This document shows positions 23,701 through 40,900 of a DNA stretch of 64,000 nt, in pieces. Origin of the DNA: Branchiostoma lanceolatum (taxonomy: Eukaryota; Chordata; Leptocardii; Amphioxiformes; Branchiostomatidae); contig NC_089740.1 of the NCBI RefSeq assembly GCF_035083965.1, positions 14,916,552 to 14,980,551 of the forward strand, in the 5' to 3' direction. The notes under the pieces are model-generated. The model worked only from the letters and a program-made list of their open reading frames with translations. It ran no database searches and was not told the DNA's origin. Within the stretch, counting starts at the first letter, position 1. Every line of letters begins with the position of its first letter. The position numbers and the translations under genes were made by a program.

Positions 23701-25284
23701 CCTCTTGTAGCAGCCTTTGTAGCTCTGCGCCGAGATCGCTCCTGTAACATGGACACAAAAGGTTCTCTTTTATTTCTTGGAACAACAGCTGCGTGTTTCC
23801 CTGGGCTTCCCCGTGAAACAGTGGGGTTCAAGGGCCTCCAACTGACTAGTCTAAACTGGTCTATACCTTCCCATATGGTCTAGCGGTTATGATTTGGCGC
23901 TCTCACCACCAGTGTGGGATCCAGTGAAACACTAGAGGCTCCCGGGGATCGAACCCGGGCCCGCCAGTCCACAGGCCGCACGCCTTAACCACTAGGCTAA
24001 AAGGTCTAGACCGGTTAGACTGATCAGTTGGAGGCGCTTAAACCCCACTGTTACACCCGATGCCGTGTTCATGTACTCTACCAGACTCCTGTAATTACTG
24101 GAAGAAGACTCGAAATGTTTCGGGATTGCTCGTGCATACGTTTGGCTTTATGGCGGGCCGGCGCCTCCTCTGGCGAATTCTTTACTTATCTTCTTTTTGT
24201 TAATTGTAAATTCAAGCCCGGGGCTAATTGCAAAGGAACGAGTAAATACTACTGATAACAGTTGTGACAAAGGAGAAAAGGGCGTAGTCTACTACATGTA
24301 GAACTTTTTGTACATTCATAATTGTAGGCTTTGGTTTCAGCCTACTTGGCCAATTTCGAACCCTGCGAGTTTGCTAGAAACAAACAGTTCCAATGCCGGA
24401 TGCCTCTCTCTGATGCTTGGGTCACATTTCCCAGCCGGGGCCCGGCCGGGCTGTTTGCGGAAACGAAAAAGTGAAATGTATATCAATAAATATGCACAAG
24501 CTATGCTCTTGGACAATTTTTGGTTCGTTTTGTCTTTTTTGTTGTCTTTTATATCATATTTTTTGTTCCCAAACACTGCCCGGTCGGGCCCCGGATTGAA
24601 AATGTGACCCAAGCATTACCAGGCTTACCAGGGCCGTAACTGTTTGCAAGCCCGGAAAAATCACCGAGGCGGACTGATTGTTCAGACGGCCTTCGCGCTC
24701 AGGACGGGCCGAGGACGCTCGCCCGAAGCCCCGGTGACGGCTGGTGACCAGTGTGTGCAGCCCCTTGTTGCCTGCGAGTCGGAAACCTCTCTGAGGCCCC
24801 CGCTCAACTTTACGTCGCCTGGTCACCAGTCTTTACCTGAGCTGTTGGCTTAACTTGTCCGCTGTACATGTAAGCTTTTACACAGCTTTGCCAACTGTAT
24901 CTGCCCAACCGGTATTTGTACGCTTAAGTTAATCACAGCCTAACAAGCTATTAAGGGTCTCGGGGGACCCTCGGGGAGATGCTCGCCCTACAGCCGAGGA
25001 GCTGGCTTTTGTGGCATATATGGCAAAAATATCCCTAAGATTTGCCTCAGCAAGAGCCTCTGCCAATAGTTTCGCTAATTTTGGTCGTTTTCTCAAACTT
25101 TCGTCGACTCAACCTAGAGGTCTTGAGGAGGCTTCACTGTACGACTACTGCCGGCAAGGTGAACCAAGGATAATGTTCTTGGGTGACCTTACAACGTTTG
25201 GCACACATCACAGCACTCATTTTCGTACAAAAAGTACTTACCGACGAGTCCAAGAAGGACAACAAGGGCCAAGCCGCGCGACAT
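17776..25284 (-). CDS. WSC-PAN-hevein-like-WSC secreted protein, gene C (8 exons, ~391 aa)
   Basis: Exons: 25242-25284 (signal peptide, same sequence as A/B), 23607-23741 and 21937-22092 (first WSC), 20660-20902 (PAN/apple-like, CADACCVDSRCLSFQYN), 19763-19936 (hevein-like, CCSPANWCGNTANHC, eight cysteines), 18736-18915 and 18188-18343 (second WSC, preceded by a KREMTAEEDVEEE linker), 17776-17864 (KREMAEG coiled-coil tail). All junctions are phase 1 and the total is 392 codons with stop. The donors after 20660 (GTTGGA) and 19763 (GTTCAA) are weak, and the first of these exons could instead end in frame at a stop at 20646. Probably extracellular with carbohydrate-binding modules. Whether it is one gene or two is inferred from the lack of a second signal exon. 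Confidence 0.65.
19095..19240. repeat. Imperfect hairpin in gene C intron
   Basis: ggtaaatatggtata and tataccatatatttacc face each other across about 15 bp, inside a run of 'taaat/attta' words. Possibly a small foldback remnant. Confidence 0.35.
20030..20375. repeat. Degenerate ~150-bp tandem repeat in gene C intron
   Basis: Three spaced units share 'ggtcaagttc' or 'gaaagtttggg', a 'ccc..gc' block and 'actgcagcggg/actgcagtggg' at about 20035, 20180 and 20315. Looks like transposon-derived sequence. Class not identified. Confidence 0.4.
21327..21492. mobile_element. Diverged copy of the ctccaagcagagg foldback
   Basis: Left end tctccaagcagaggt. The interior 'aatgccggacaaaacacc' resembles 'aaagcccgacaaaaacgcc' of the 988-1182 element. 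The right end is degraded (gatctgctttt). Confidence 0.5.
23333..23370 (-). pseudogene. Partial copy of a WSC exon end
   Basis: gatcgtacctgcatacggca and following bases repeat the 3' end of the WSC first-half exons (compare 23600-23635 and 18730-18765). The donor is intact but the rest of the exon is missing. Lies in the first WSC intron of gene C. Confidence 0.65.
23817..24054. mobile_element. Inverted-repeat element with two tRNA-like halves
   Basis: Ends are aacagtggggttcaagg... and ...cttaaaccccactgtt, with about 45-bp arms (ggcctccaactgactagtct / gactgatcagttggaggc). Inside are a plus-strand tRNA-like start (tggtctagcggttatga) and a minus-strand tRNA-like body with an A box (TAGCCTAGTGG) and a B box (GGTTCGATCC). 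The minus-strand unit lacks a pairing acceptor stem, so it is a SINE-type head and not a working tRNA. Confidence 0.6.
24413..24617. mobile_element. ~205-bp MITE with 50-bp terminal inverted repeats
   Basis: atgcttgggtcacatttccc at the left and the matching aaatgtgacccaagcat at the right. The arms continue through a GC-rich 'ggggcccgg' block. No coding capacity, and no clear target duplication seen. Confidence 0.7.
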
Positions 25285-25339
25285 CTTGCAAGGATTCAGT
25301 CTTGAGTCCCAAGAAATCGACGAGATGTGAGTCTATGGG

Positions 25340-25690
25340 TGAGTCTGTAGCGGCAGATATATCTTGGCCCACACAGAGAGTAGGTCCAACAGCTACTGTA
25401 GAATTCTCACAATGCAGCCGCACATTCAAATCGTGGGTGTGGTCTCCGTAAGATACAACTGCCACCGTCTTCGCCACGTGATTGGTTAAGAAGAAGCTAT
25501 TCTGAAGGCAAGCAATTACCAACAGTAACTAGCCCACACAGAGAGTAGGTCCAACTGGTTCTGTAGCGTTCAGACATTGCGGTCGCACATTCAAATCGTG
25601 GGTGTGGTCTCCGTAAGACACAACTGTCGCCGTCTTCACCACGTGATTGGTTAAGAAGAAGATATTCTGAAGGCAAGCAATTACCAACAG
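25340..25690 (-). promoter_or_regulatory. Two tandem copies of the WSC upstream module (gene C)
   Basis: cacacagagagtaggtccaa, gcagccgcacattcaaatc (or gcggtcgcacattc) and cacgtgattggttaagaaga recur at 25370-25522 and 25533-25690, immediately upstream of the gene C signal-peptide exon. The E-box and inverted CCAAT pair is kept in both. No TATA match as good as those of genes A and B. Confidence 0.5.
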
Positions 25691-26271
25691 ATAACTACTT
25701 TCAGTCAAAGGACATCACTATGCAGTTTTTTGCCAATTCATGCCCGTAGGCGAATTAATTGCAGGTTGACAACAATTTATCTAACGATTAAAACACGCGT
25801 TCTGAGTAAAACTAGAGTCGACTCAGGACTTAGCAAGAAGAACCCTAGCCGAGGCCACTCAAGTAGCGTTCTGTATGAAGGAAACTCTAATTGAGTAGCC
25901 CCGAGTCGACTGCGAAAACTTGTGTGTGAAGTGGGCCTATGTCTCGACGCGTCTTCTTTCAAATCATTCGGTCAGACTATTTAATGCATGTTGTTTATAA
26001 AGTTGGATCGACGGATGAATAATATTTTTGAATCCGTTGTATACATTTTTATTCCTTCATGCTTTACTCTATGTACCTTCTGTACAGATACCGATCGTTC
26101 AGGTGTTTCGTGACTGACACAAAAGAATCAGTCGCAGTTTTTGAGTCCCTTTTCGCTGCAAGCTGTAATTTTCGCAGATTAAATTCCTACAACCCTACCG
26201 GGGATAAGCAGGTGGTTATTCCACTTACCAGGACAGTCTGTATATAAATTACAATAAGCTCTCTCGCCATT

Positions 26272-26424
26272 CCGAGTACGCATGTGCAGTGTCAAAGGTG
26301 AAGGCCCCTGGCTTGTATACAGTCCTCTTCTCGACTTTTGTCTTGATTTGAATAACAATGCCCAGGCGTGGTTTGTTTATGACTCAGGGGCATTGACCTT
26401 TGACATTGCACATGCGTACTTGGG
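26272..26424. mobile_element. ~150-bp MITE
   Basis: Arms gagtacgcatgtgcagtgtc...aaggt and gacctttgacattgcacatg...cgtactt are inverted repeats of about 40 bp each. The interior is AT-rich. No coding capacity. Confidence 0.65.
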
Positions 26425-27070
26425 TCGTCTTCCTTGTAGGAAATAATGTTAAAGAAAACTGATTCAGAGATATTACAAAAGCATTGTTTTAGAACGTGCA
26501 GAGTGGGCGTGTATGAAGAAGGAGAAACACAACATATATCGAAATGAGGTTCATTCTGTTACATTTCTTTCAAGCCATTTGAGCAAGTGCTTAACTTGAT
26601 ACAGGTCTTTTTGTTAATTGAACAATGTGCGGGCCAGAGTCAACAAGTGAACCTATTGAACAGTGATGCAGAAAATAACGGGACCCTGTTCAAGGTGTTC
26701 ACAGGCGACCCGGAGGAACACTAGCACTGAAGTCAAGCTGCCACAAGCAAGACATTAACATGATTAACTACTGCGTACATGTATGTCTATAGCATGTGTT
26801 TATCCCTTCCAGCCACAGTGTGTGCCGTCTATAATATACATCTTCACGTAACAATGCCAAATTGAAAAATCCATCACAGAATCTGTTTGTTCACCAGAAT
26901 AAAGGTTGTGTCTCAAAGCCAACTGTGACAGGTTAAGTCAGTAACCCGATATGTGTAACTAAGACGCCTGCAAAAACATGCACATGCCTTTCAATTTATG
27001 GGTAAGAAAGCAGAACTGATACCTAGCACCGAGATGACGTCATGGCGTCACAAGTGGGAAGGATAACAAA
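26425..27070. other. Intergenic region upstream of the TRIM gene
   Basis: No exon or repeat recognised. The start codon of the TRIM gene lies in ataacaaaATGG, an acceptable Kozak context. Promoter position unknown. Confidence 0.5.
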
Positions 27071-28855
27071 ATGGCTGCTGCACCATCAAGTTTGGGGACG
27101 CAAATCCGTGAAGAATTGACCTGCAGCATCTGCCTGGAGCTGTTCACCAGGCCCAAGGTGCTGCCCTGTCAGCACACCTTCTGTCAGGACTGTCTACAGA
27201 ACCTTGCAGGGAGGCGAACGCCCTTCCAGTGCCCAAACTGTCGCCAGCAAGTCAGGCTGCCAAGACAGGGGGTCGAAGGTTTACCCGACAGCCGCATTAT
27301 AGCAAATTTGTGTGAGGCGCTGCAAACTCAGGCAACGCTGTCACAGGAAGCGAGGGAACAACCCCAGCCCGAAAACAGGTGCAGCTTCCACCCCTCAGAG
27401 GAAGTCAAACTCTACTGTAAACAGTGCCAGGTACCCTTATGTGTGGATTGCGTTGAAAGCCATGAAGCGCATCCTACCATGAGCCTTATAAAGGCCATAC
27501 AAGAAAGAAGAGACTTGATCACGGAGGGGAGGAACATCTTGGAGTCTTACTGTAGCTTCATCAGGTATCTGAGAGACGAAGAGAAAAGCCTTGATGATCA
27601 GAAACAACAGACGGATGGCAAAATTGAGGAAGCCTACCGACAACTCTGCGAACAAATCATCCAGATGCTCACAGCGGAGAAAAGCCGTCTGTTGTCTGAA
27701 GTGGAGACTAACCACAGGCAAAATAAGGGAGCCGTACAGAACTACAGAGCTGACGTTTTGGCGGATGTAGCTGATCTGTCCTCTGCATGTGATGGGGCCG
27801 AGCATGAAGTGGCCCAAGCCGGTGGTGAGTTGCTCGGTCGTGAATCCAATCTGACGGATTTGGTACCAAGGCTTAGAGAAAAGACGGTGCCAAGCCCACT
27901 TAAAATCCACCATGCCGTCTTCGAGCCTACCGAGAAATTCTCCTGTACACTGGGAAAGGTAAATGTCCCAGGTGCAGTGATATCTACTGGCACTGCAGTG
28001 GACAAGGGTCATCACCATGGTGACCTAAGTAAAACGACGGGGTACGTGCGGAAGTTGACCTTGAATCATCAGGAGAAAGGGGCGCCAGGCCAGGTTTGTG
28101 GAATTGGATCTAAAGGAGCGACAGTATCTGATGAAGGTGAGATCCTTGTTGCTGACTCAACAAACCACAGAATTGCAGCCTTCTCCTTGCAAGGGACCTT
28201 CGTCCGTCAGTTCCCGACCGTCGTCGATGGAAAATGTACGATGGTACCGTTTGATGTGGCCACGGACGGGGAGGGGAACCTTTGGGTGGTGGGGGGCACA
28301 AAGTCTGTCGAGTTTGCTGTGCAGTACAACAAAGAGGGCAGGGTGATGAGGAAGTTTGACCTACAGCGAACGGGGAGGTATGGCAAAGAAGTAAATGGCG
28401 TTGCCGTCGACACCAGAAGAAACCTCATCCTAGTGACAAGAAAAAGAGAACTTGGTGAGGTCTTGGTGTTCAAACCGGACGGGACGCTTGTGCAAATGAT
28501 GGGTCAGTACCCGGCGCTTCGCGAGCCCTGGGACATCTGTGTGGACGGGGAGGGGAGGGTAGTTGTGACGGACAATTACTGTCGCTTTCACCAAGTCCAC
28601 ATATACCAGGCAGATGGAGAATGTTTGCTCCGGTTTGGAGGGAGAGGAAGAGGTGAGGGTGAGCTGGACCATCCCCAGGGCGTCTGTACAGACAGGGCAG
28701 GTAACATCATCGTGGCTGACACTTATAACGACCGCGTGGAACTGTTTGACAAGACAGGTAAATTCCTGAATCACATCACTGCCAGTGTGACTTTCCCAAG
28801 TACAGTTGCCATGACAAGAGAAGGGGAGTTGGTGGTGATTGACAGTGATGCCTGA
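27071..28855 (+). CDS. TRIM-family RING/B-box/coiled-coil/NHL protein, intronless (594 aa)
   Basis: Single open frame. The C3HC4 RING is complete (C18, C21, C33, H35, C38, C41, C54, C57). A B-box type 2 follows at about residues 100-138 (FHPSEEVKLYCKQC, CVDC...H). The coiled coil spans about 150-260, and NHL-type repeats (e.g. VADSTNHRIAAF, VADTYNDRVELF) run from about 330 to the end. This is the TRIM2/3/32/71-like architecture without a recognisable filamin domain. Such proteins are predicted cytoplasmic E3 ubiquitin ligases; substrate unknown. Lack of introns suggests an ancient retrocopy or an intronless lineage-specific family. The frame ends at VVIDSDA because of a 7-bp insertion that removes the last few residues of the final NHL strand. 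Confidence 0.9.
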   Translation: MAAAPSSLGTQIREELTCSICLELFTRPKVLPCQHTFCQDCLQNLAGRRTPFQCPNCRQQVRLPRQGVEGLPDSRIIANLCEALQTQATLSQEAREQPQPENRCSFHPSEEVKLYCKQCQVPLCVDCVESHEAHPTMSLIKAIQERRDLITEGRNILESYCSFIRYLRDEEKSLDDQKQQTDGKIEEAYRQLCEQIIQMLTAEKSRLLSEVETNHRQNKGAVQNYRADVLADVADLSSACDGAEHEVAQAGGELLGRESNLTDLVPRLREKTVPSPLKIHHAVFEPTEKFSCTLGKVNVPGAVISTGTAVDKGHHHGDLSKTTGYVRKLTLNHQEKGAPGQVCGIGSKGATVSDEGEILVADSTNHRIAAFSLQGTFVRQFPTVVDGKCTMVPFDVATDGEGNLWVVGGTKSVEFAVQYNKEGRVMRKFDLQRTGRYGKEVNGVAVDTRRNLILVTRKRELGEVLVFKPDGTLVQMMGQYPALREPWDICVDGEGRVVVTDNYCRFHQVHIYQADGECLLRFGGRGRGEGELDHPQGVCTDRAGNIIVADTYNDRVELFDKTGKFLNHITASVTFPSTVAMTREGELVVIDSDA

Positions 28856-29248
28856 TGGTACAGTCGCCATTTTCAAACCCACCAGTGCTGAATAGAGTTG
28901 AATGTATATGGCACTTTAACAAGCAGCCAAAATCACGCTTCTGATAGCCTCTCCACTGATCAGGGTTCTTGATGATTGAACTGCTATGACAGCGTCCCCA
29001 GAAAAGAATCACTGTAGCTTGACATGTTTACTGCCAAGAGAAGGCGAGTTGGTGGTCATTGATAGTGATGGTACAGTCGCCATTTTCAAACCCACCAGTG
29101 AATAGAATTTTAAGGGCAGCTGATTTTAACCACAAGTATGAGTAAATCATGCTTCTAGCAGCCCTTCCATTTGTGAGGACACTAGACGATTGGTCTGATT
29201 GGGCCAATAAAGAGAATGCTCTGTAGTTTGGCATGTTTACTGCCACCT
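28807..29248 (+). repeat. Tandem duplication of the TRIM gene 3' end (~220 bp, two units)
   Basis: 28807-29031 and 29032-29248 share 'aagagaagg.gagttggtggt', 'cagtcgccattttcaaaccc', a 'cttct.a.agc' block and 'tagttt/tagctt..catgtttactgcca'. Unit 2 preserves an in-frame end (SDGTVAIFKPTSE then stop) that unit 1 has lost. Confidence 0.8.
29206..29211 (+). terminator. Polyadenylation signal, TRIM gene
   Basis: AATAAA about 350 bp after the stop codon, within the second duplicated unit. Confidence 0.5.
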
Positions 29249-29251
29249 ATT

Positions 29252-29715
29252 GAATATCTTGATACCGAATTTTTCATCTAGAATGGTCAGCTTTATAAAC
29301 TGTTACCTAATGCTCAAAATAGCATCAAACATTTGTAACATTGTGTGGGCACGAAGAAATCTAAAATTTTGCAGGTGATATTTTCATTGTCTAACTGAAG
29401 CTGGATTTCTTACTGGTGATTAGTTGCATATTGATACATCAATGAATGTTAGACATCCATGGAGTACATTACCTAATACAATATAAATCAATCAACATTC
29501 CTGAAGTCCTGTCAAAATATAGTGGCCTCTTCAGAGAATATCACCCAGGTGTTTTAATTTGTATCACATATACATTGTATAAAGAAATGTTTTGATTACC
29601 AAATTTAAACAAAAAGTTCTTGACATTTTTGCTAGGTTAGAGTTTGATAGCAATCGTCTGCATAATAGGAAAGCATGGTTTGAATATGGTACTTAATGTG
29701 GTGACTTAAGGTAGA
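29252..29715. other. Intergenic AT-rich DNA between TRIM and RPL4
   Basis: No exon, RNA or clear repeat seen. The TRIM (plus) and RPL4 (minus) genes converge here. Confidence 0.5.
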
Positions 29716-29768
29716 ATAGAAAACACAAGAAATCACAAAGGAGATGAAGTTCATAGATATTTTTGAGA

Positions 29769-29774
29769 TTTATT
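29769..29774 (-). terminator. Polyadenylation signal, RPL4
   Basis: AATAAA on the minus strand (tttatt on plus), about 80 bp after the RPL4 stop codon. Typical short ribosomal-protein 3' UTR. Confidence 0.7.
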
Positions 29775-29851
29775 TTGAAGACAACATCTTGTCCTATTCG
29801 GACAACTGTCCTCTTGGGTGCACCTCTGCACTGAGCTGCAAGGGGGAGCTT

Positions 29852-37182
<7,331 letters not shown>

Positions 37183-37964
37183 TTTGACCAATTCTTCGAC
37201 GGCCACGTTCCTAAAATGTGCAGCAATGGCCGCCACACGGGAAAGAGGGAGAGGGAGGTCAAGGGTTACGAGTCTTCACTTCCGCGGAATGATTCAAAAG
37301 TATTTTTGTCATATTCTACAAATAACAGTCATTTTCAACAACAAAGGTATGTATACAGGCTACTGTTATTTTATTATTTGAGTATAATAACATATTTTCC
37401 GATTTATCTCCTTATAAAAGTCAAATATGAACTATTTTTAAGAGCGGAGATACATAAAAGAGTAGTGACAAGTCGCCGTAGCGAAGGGGTTTCCCAGTTT
37501 CCTTTACACGGGCAAGAACACTTTACAACTTTTCCTCCAAAAAGACAGCAAAATGTACCCTTGTCTTTAAAATCTTACCACTCTTATTAAAATAAAGGCA
37601 AATCATAATCCAAAGCAACAGCTGAAGCGAAAATAACTATATTTTTATCTTCAAATCCTGAAATTTGGGCGAAACCATACGAAATAGGTTTATTCTCTCA
37701 CAGGTTTTTATATGAATTCTATACAGCTAGATTTGATATCTTAAAATATGTACTATACATAAAATATAGAAACTACACATTTCTACCTTAGATTATGTAT
37801 AGTTTGTGCAAATAACTGCATGAAATCGATAATTATCTGCTATTAATTTTCCAAGTCCCCTATTCTGTAGTGGTTTATTCTGAGTTCCAAAATGGCGCGG
37901 TAAGTTCAAACTTCCGGAAGTTTGTTGGACGATTCGAACCCTGAGGTAAAAGCTAGCTGCTGCC
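37183..37964. promoter_or_regulatory. Shared bidirectional promoter region RPL4/ZWILCH
   Basis: The two start codons are 782 bp apart. On the minus strand, pyrimidine runs (ccctctccctctttcccgtg, 37239-37258) precede the RPL4 ATG and fit a 5' TOP start. Near ZWILCH lie a palindromic ETS-type site (aacttccggaagtt, about 37908-37921), a TTTGAA CHR-like hexamer on the minus strand just before it, and aaaatggcgcgg (YY1/E2F-like). A further aaaatggcggc is in RPL4 intron 1 (about 37028). Assignments are by eye. Confidence 0.6.
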
Positions 37965-40900
37965 ATGCCTGCTGCCATGATGGTTCCGGAGGAAGAAAAC
38001 CAGGAGGAAATGGATAAAGAAGACTTGGAGACGTTACTGCAAAGGTACGCGGGCAATGTCGAAAAAGGAACCGCGAGAAAAAAATGTTCAGGGTTTTGGT
38101 AACTTTTACCCCCCACCCCAGATACCCATACGTATAAAACTGTATCATACATAACAAGATATGTACCGGTTATATATGTATGTTGCTGTTGTCGTATAGC
38201 TAGAATAGAATGTTGTCTCAGAATATAAAGGTTTGAACATGACAGCATTCAAGCATTAAGTGTGGTTCACATTTCTTGTCAAATTAAAGTGTATTTTTTG
38301 CATAATTTTCTTTTTCTTTCTATTTAAAATTTGATGACAACAGCCCTTGTTTTTTACAGATAGATGACCGTATTTGAATATATCTGGGCAACACAAAATG
38401 GAATTAACTCTTTTCTTTCATTCTTCTCTGTCTATATTAAATTTCTTGTGATCCTCAAACTGTGCTATAGTTTGTTGAAGTACTGAAGGCTTTGGTACAA
38501 AATATCATATGTTTTTTTTTCATTACTCCAGGCTGAAATGTGGTAAAAACGGCGACTCAGAACTTTTCCAGGAGGAGTTTCGGATTCAGCTGTTGCCGCA
38601 ATCCCAGCATCCTCTCTGCAACTTGACAGATCGCACGGCGCGGAACGGCTCCATCTATCTGCTTCAGAGAGAACTGCAGGTGGGTGAAGTGTCAGTCAGC
38701 TGATTCTAGATCTGGCAGGTTTTTACGCTTTCCTAACTTTGACTCTGGAATCTACTAGTAGATAGAAATATCACGACCAGTGAACTGCTATGTTACGTAA
38801 CGTTGTGTGAGTTCTGTTCTTAGGAGCCAGTAACAAGCTGTGACTGTGACATGTCCGTAACTAGTACTAGTAGTCTGACAGTTCTATCATTCAGAAGTAG
38901 GAGATTGTAATTGTACACCACTAGATTATTCCACATTTTGCATGGCAATTTAGGACCTGCTAAACAAGAGACCAGGGTATGATACGCATGTTCATCTTTC
39001 CACTTTTATCTGCAGCAGTGACAATGGTCACGTTTCTTATTACCTGGATGTCTAACCTTCATCAACGTGATACACATGTTCATCTGCAGCAGTAACAATA
39101 GTAGTATCCAATATGCGACAAAAACATAGAGAGAGAAGGTACTAGTATCTGAACTGATATTAAACGGAGATGGGTGATGCCTTAGGCACCATCAGGTGCA
39201 GGAAGAACTTTAACTTCAACCTTTTAAGTTTCTGATTAGAGCTGTGTACCGGTACACTGTACCAATACAGTACCGGGTACAATCAATTAGGCACAGGTCC
39301 AAAATACCTGACCCTGCTGTATCAGTACTGGACCTGACTCAGGGGACGGCCACTTTGACAGATAAAATTACTATGAAATTACCGTGGCGGTGCTCTAAAG
39401 CCACTTTAAAGCACAGAAAACACTTTTGCATGGCTGGAGTCAAATTTTCATCTGTGGTTTCATGAAAATAATACCTAGCACAATCAAATATTATGGTTTT
39501 TTTACCTGAGTTCAAACATGCTTTTGTCCTATTGAAAATCTAGCATTTTCCGAACAAGTAGTTTAGGTACAGGTTCAGGTCCGGACCTGTACCTTAACCC
39601 GTGTACCTGTACCTAAAATTTGTTTAGGTACACAGCTCTATATCTGATGTATGATGTTTCTGCAGGTCTTCTCCGACCATGTGACCAGTGAGAGCCTGGA
39701 GGGAGTGATGGATATGAACAGTCTCCAGGCAGGGATGGAGACGGACGAGATGAGCGACAGCACGAAAGATGACAGCATGGAGGAAAAACCGGGGATGGTG
39801 ACAGAACTTCATCCTGTGTCTGTCAAGGAGGCCAGGTAAACTCACACAGCAGTCTGCTTTCAAGTTTCAGTGTTCTCACCAGGATTTTTTCACAGCGTAG
39901 GGGTCAGGTACAGAAAGCCAACTTTGCACGTCGCAAGTCACTCGCGGAGTGCCAAAGACTTGATAATGGTTGGGAGGCTGGCATCTTCCCGCACAATATT
40001 TTGAAGTTCATAACCAAATAAGACACTATTTCCTGCATTTTGAGGGAGAAATTTTGTGAAGTTAAGTTTTTCCTCTGTCACATCCTCATTCTAAAGCCAA
40101 ACATGAACTTTTCATAAGATTTATGAAGGTTTTATGAAGGTTTTATGAAAAAAACACCCCTATGCTCATTCAAACACAGCATCAGGGGCCCCTATGCTGA
40201 AAAGGCCTGGCGAGAACACTGAGTTTAATTCTTTACTGTTTGTATTGTACAGCTTAGTTAAGTTAAAATCCTCCCACATCACTACAAGGTGTATTGGGCA
40301 GAACCCATCTCCGTTTCTGTAGCTCTGGGCCACACTGAGGTGCAATCACTGCAGCAGGAGGCTAGTCCACTGGCAGTGGAGTGTGTTTAACTTCCAAACT
40401 GTTTCAGAAGTATGTTCCATTTTTATAAAGTCTAAGGTATGACTCCATGCGCCTCTTATCTAGACCTGACTTGCTTTTTTTGGAATGAATGATATGAAAG
40501 TTGTTTTTCCATTTTCACCATGAATAATACAATCATTTCTCCATTAGGTACTTCCTCTCCCTGTACGCCATGGCCCACAACCCAGCAGCTGCAGATGCCC
40601 AGTCTGCAGTTTTCCCACTGTGGGTGAAGGTGGAAGTGCAATCCAGCAGGGAAAGGGTCTGCTACATGGGAAGTGAACTTCACTCTAACAAAAAGGGACA
40701 AGTCACCGGGATGTCCACTTTCACCGTCACTGCAAAAGGTAAACATTACACATAGATAATTATGAGTGATTCCATGACATTTGGGCACCCAGACAGCTCA
40801 GCTCCTAGCCAATCAGGATGATTCAGTACCATGCCGAAGACAGCAATAGATGTTTTATCGACAAGAAGACGCCTAAGTCTAACCTTCACATCCCTAGTCC

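Noticed and set aside
23872-24005. tRNA genes
   Set aside because: A and B boxes are present but the acceptor stem does not pair and the plus-strand half lacks a T arm, so these are SINE-type tRNA relics.
27437-28018. 193-residue minus-strand open frame
   Set aside because: Antisense shadow of the TRIM coiled-coil coding region, with no recognisable domain.
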